Origin: Idiomarina sp. UBA6142
GTDB lineage: Bacteria > Pseudomonadota > Gammaproteobacteria > Enterobacterales > Alteromonadaceae
Assembly (NCBI GenBank): GCA_002423905.1
Contig: DIVC01000006.1
Coordinates: 1-8,613, forward strand
DNA: 8,613 nucleotides
Direction: 5' to 3'
Positions 6,704-8,613 of this stretch are shown here, one piece after another. The notes under the pieces were generated by a model, which saw only the letters and a list, made by a program, of their open reading frames with translations, was not told the origin of the DNA and searched no databases. A program made the translations under genes and the position numbers. Position 1 is the stretch's first letter. Every line of letters starts with the position of its first letter.

Positions 6704-8095
6704 CTATTGCCGAAGTTCAACGGGTAACAACTGCTCATTCACCTGGCCATTCAGCTTATAAATAACGCCATCTTTCATGACCATATCGACGCGCTGCATA
6801 AGCGCCATATATTTGAGCACATCACCTTGCACGGCAATAATATCGGCGACCTTACCCGGCGTTACTGAACCATAACGATCCTGAACTCCCATCATTACCG
6901 CTGGCCAATAAGTGGCGGCCCGAATGGTTTCCATCGGTCCGAAACCAAGATCATTAACCCACACCGACATTTCGTGCCAAGTGGTTTGGCAGTGAAATTT
7001 CATCGGAATGCCAACGTCGGTGCCAACTAGCATCACCACGCCGGCCTCTTTGAGCTGTTCAATTTTGCGCTTGAGTGTGGGCTTGCGTAGCGGTACCAGC
7101 TGTGAATAGGTTAAATGCCCAGGCTTGGTAATCGACTGTTGAATGTCAGCAATGGTGTCCGCTTTGAGACCACGGTGCCAGCAGCTATTATCCAGATGTT
7201 CAGGGTTGGCGATGGTATCTTGATAGCTCCAAAGCCCCTCTACCGTGGGTGTCCAGAACATAAGACCATGGAAAATACCAGTAGCAGTGCGTTCTTTGAG
7301 CGCGGTCAGGACGTCGTCAGGATATCCTGGCGCGGTGGTGAGACCAGTGTGCTCAAAGTTATCTACCCCAATTTCTACCCCAAGACGAATTTCATTGGGT
7401 TTGTGCGCATGGGCAACTACTTTCATACCGCGTTTGTGAGCTTGCTGTACGATCACTTCAGCAACGTCGCGCGGCATATCGTCTTGGTCAATCAGTTTGA
7501 CGATATCCATGCCGGCATCGGCTAATTGATTCACCTTGGTGACAGCATCTTGTTTATTGCTCACCGCCCAGCGGTAATTACTTTGCCAATCGTCGACCTG
7601 CCACTGAATAAAGGGTCCTGATGCATACAAGGTTGGTCCAGGAATGGTTTTATCAGCAAGGCGCTGTTTAATAATGCGTGTGTCTTCTAACGGTGCGCCG
7701 AGATCACGCACACTGGTTACCCCAGCTAATAGCAGTTGCACCAGCGCTGCTGGCATCACTTCATCAACAAAACGGTCGGCATAATTGGCCTGCCAATGGC
7801 GATAATCTGAGTGCCCAGTCAGTTGAATATGCGCATGATTTTCCCACAGCCCGGGTAATACATCATGGCCTTCAGTGGAGACTATCCGATAGCCTTCGGG
7901 AACGGCTAGCTGACCAACCGTACCCACTTCCTCAATGATGCCGTTGTTGACCAAAATGACACTATTTCGAAGCGGCAGTTCTGCAGTTCCGTCGATCAGA
8001 CGCCCCCCTACCAAGGCAATTTTTTCGGCTTGAGCAGTGGTCGAAAGAGTAAGTAACACCGAGCTAATCAGCAAGCTGGTTCGAAAAATGCGCAT
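6704..8095 (-). CDS. Exported metal-dependent amidohydrolase (imidazolonepropionase/prolidase-like, COG1228 group)
   Basis: This 463-residue protein has a signal peptide (MRIFRTSLLISSVLLTLSTTAQA, cut near residue 23), so it is probably periplasmic. The TIM-barrel amidohydrolase metal ligands are all visible: H87 and H89 in ENHAHIQ, K200 in DIVKLID (likely the carboxylated bridging lysine), H229 in VVAHAH, H249 in NFEHTG, and D360 in VGTDVGIP. The N-terminal strand GGRLIDG and C-terminal GSVTPGKVADIIAVQGD are the small beta-sandwich common to the superfamily. Related exported proteins have been annotated as Xaa-Pro dipeptidase-like or acyl-amino-acid hydrolases; I cannot assign the substrate. 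The ATG is preceded by AAGGATC. It is probably monocistronic, ended by the hairpin at 6614-6639. Confidence 0.88.
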   Translation of the reverse strand: MRIFRTSLLISSVLLTLSTTAQAEKIALVGGRLIDGTAELPLRNSVILVNNGIIEEVGTVGQLAVPEGYRIVSTEGHDVLPGLWENHAHIQLTGHSDYRHWQANYADRFVDEVMPAALVQLLLAGVTSVRDLGAPLEDTRIIKQRLADKTIPGPTLYASGPFIQWQVDDWQSNYRWAVSNKQDAVTKVNQLADAGMDIVKLIDQDDMPRDVAEVIVQQAHKRGMKVVAHAHKPNEIRLGVEIGVDNFEHTGLTTAPGYPDDVLTALKERTATGIFHGLMFWTPTVEGLWSYQDTIANPEHLDNSCWHRGLKADTIADIQQSITKPGHLTYSQLVPLRKPTLKRKIEQLKEAGVVMLVGTDVGIPMKFHCQTTWHEMSVWVNDLGFGPMETIRAATYWPAVMMGVQDRYGSVTPGKVADIIAVQGDVLKYMALMQRVDMVMKDGVIYKLNGQVNEQLLPVELRQ

Positions 8096-8199
8096 GGTTT
8101 GAGATCCTTATAATTACTAGTTTTCATCGTATAGTTCTTCAAAATAACTGGAGTGGGACAAGGATGCAATGCATCTAAAGCGGGTTGATAAATAAATAT

Positions 8200-8215
8200 A
8201 GACATCTAAACGTCT
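8200..8215 (+). promoter_or_regulatory. Tandem MetJ boxes (met operator)
   Basis: Two directly abutting 8-mers, AGACATCT (8200-8207) and AAACGTCT (8208-8215), each match the MetJ box AGACGTCT at 7 of 8 positions. MetJ binds cooperatively to at least two adjacent boxes, so the head-to-tail placement is meaningful. A degenerate third unit (AGATTGAC, 8216-8223) runs into the -35 element. The position immediately before a strong promoter of a methionine-pathway gene supports repression by MetJ with S-adenosylmethionine. Confidence 0.78.
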
Positions 8216-8218
8216 AGA

Positions 8219-8247
8219 TTGACAAATCAAACTATCGCCGCTATGGT
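8219..8247 (+). promoter_or_regulatory. Promoter of the metX-like gene
   Basis: A perfect -35 hexamer TTGACA (8219-8224) is followed at exactly 17 bp by TATGGT (8242-8247), 4 of 6 to the -10 consensus. The inferred start is near 8254, giving a leader of about 30 nt with TAGGG (8273-8277) as the ribosome site, 6 bp before the ATG. Confidence 0.72.
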
Positions 8248-8283
8248 AGCGCCTTAGTCTTTTTGCTTGTCGTAGGGTTATCC

Positions 8284-8613
8284 ATGTCAGTTTCAGTTCA
8301 ACAGCCGGTGACTCATTTATGCTGCGTGCCCGGGGGTACGCTTTACCTGAATGAGTTTGGTAATCCGCATGGCCCGGTGGTCTTGGTGCTGGGTGGTATT
8401 TCGGGTGGTCGTTGGGTGTGGCAGGTTGATGGACAAGGCTGGTGGCAGCAGCTCTTCGAGGCTATTGATCTGAACCATTATGGCGTGTTGGCGGTGGATT
8501 ATGCCGGCGGTACCGGCGATTCACAGGTACAGCCGCTGCCCAGCAGTATCAAGCACCAAGCACAATTGATTGCGGCCGCCTTGGAGCAATTGGGTTTGAC
8601 CCAGTTACATGCG
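8284..8613 (+). CDS. metX: MetX-type homoserine O-acyltransferase, N-terminal part, truncated by window edge
   Basis: I translated this by hand from the ATG at 8284: 110 codons, open to the right edge. The protein is a cytoplasmic alpha/beta-hydrolase. VVLVLGGISGGRWV (32-45) is the first core strand and oxyanion-hole loop. GWWQQLFEAIDLNHYGVLAVDYAGGTGDS (52-80, motif GWW then A-I-D then GG) follows the order of the MetX family. The nucleophile-elbow serine and the Asp-His pair lie beyond the window. MetX activates homoserine with acetyl-CoA or, in some gammaproteobacterial relatives, succinyl-CoA, as the first committed step of methionine synthesis. Acyl preference cannot be read here. The MetJ operator and promoter upstream support the methionine role. 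An alternative is a related alpha/beta-hydrolase of other function. Confidence 0.72.
   Translation, partial: MSVSVQQPVTHLCCVPGGTLYLNEFGNPHGPVVLVLGGISGGRWVWQVDGQGWWQQLFEAIDLNHYGVLAVDYAGGTGDSQVQPLPSSIKHQAQLIAAALEQLGLTQLHA

Larger units (their letters stand above)
8096..8283. promoter_or_regulatory. Divergent regulatory region between amidohydrolase and metX-like gene
   Basis: This 188-bp spacer has no gene. The right half carries the MetJ-box pair and promoter listed separately. The left half should carry the amidohydrolase promoter on the minus strand; the only candidates I see are weak (TTGCAT, 17 bp, TATTTT; and TTGAAG, 17 bp, TAGTAA). A 13-bp perfect palindrome around a central A, GATGCAATGCATC, lies at 8163-8175 and could be an operator or chance. 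Confidence 0.5.

Noticed and set aside
6693..6704. 12-bp palindrome GCAAGTACTTGC at the end of the amidohydrolase gene
   Set aside because: With no loop it cannot form a good hairpin and no U-run follows. The hairpin at 6614-6639 is a far better terminator.
7115..7525. 136-codon plus-strand open frame
   Set aside because: It is antisense to the amidohydrolase core, where metal-ligand motifs fix the real frame. No ribosome site or recognisable domain.
8225..8283. Possible riboswitch or attenuator in the metX leader (CGCTA-TGG-TAGCG hairpin followed by a T-run near 8259-8264)
   Set aside because: The leader is only about 30 nt from the inferred start, and the 5-bp stem overlaps the -10 region, so it would not be intact in the transcript. 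MetJ boxes already explain regulation.

Overview
The window looks like ordinary chromosomal sequence from a marine-type gammaproteobacterium. The evidence is a YajQ protein starting MPTFDIVSEVD, a type-2 dGTPase-like protein of the Shewanella/Vibrio length class, Fur-box-like and MetJ-box-like operators, and moderate base composition. An Alteromonadales (Idiomarina-like) host is my best guess, not a demonstrated assignment. I see no insertion sequence, integrase, tRNA, rRNA, CRISPR array or phage gene. All complete genes appear intact.

Layout. Position 1-536 (minus strand) is the N-terminal part of an Sbt-family (sodium-dependent bicarbonate transporter-like) permease running off the left edge. 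It diverges from an APC-superfamily amino acid permease (623-1870, plus), with an 86-bp intergenic region between them. The APC gene converges on a large FecA-type TonB-dependent receptor (3999-1915, minus), and a perfect 10-bp-stem hairpin separates the two. Upstream of the receptor, on the same strand, lie a dGTPase-like HD phosphohydrolase (5398-4100), a small zinc-ribbon SAM methyltransferase (6091-5432) and YajQ (6569-6084). The last three are tightly packed: an 8-bp overlap, then a 33-bp gap. A Rho-independent-type terminator at 6614-6639 closes the next gene upstream, an exported amidohydrolase (8095-6704, minus). A 188-bp divergent region then leads to a truncated plus-strand gene, a MetX-type homoserine O-acyltransferase (8284 to the right edge).

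Regulation readable from the sequence. The receptor has a TATAAT promoter embedded between two Fur-box-like palindromes, which together form a perfect 16-bp inverted repeat. This implies iron-repressed expression and places the true receptor start at 3999, not 4032. The metX-like gene has a TTGACA-17-TATGGT promoter directly downstream of two tandem 7/8 matches to the MetJ box, implying repression by MetJ with S-adenosylmethionine.

I did not find a convincing new biological system. The most interesting items are the yajQ/methyltransferase/dGTPase cluster, in which a nucleotide-binding protein and a dNTP-depleting enzyme of a family with reported anti-phage activity flank an uncharacterised methyltransferase, and the two well-defined operator regions.
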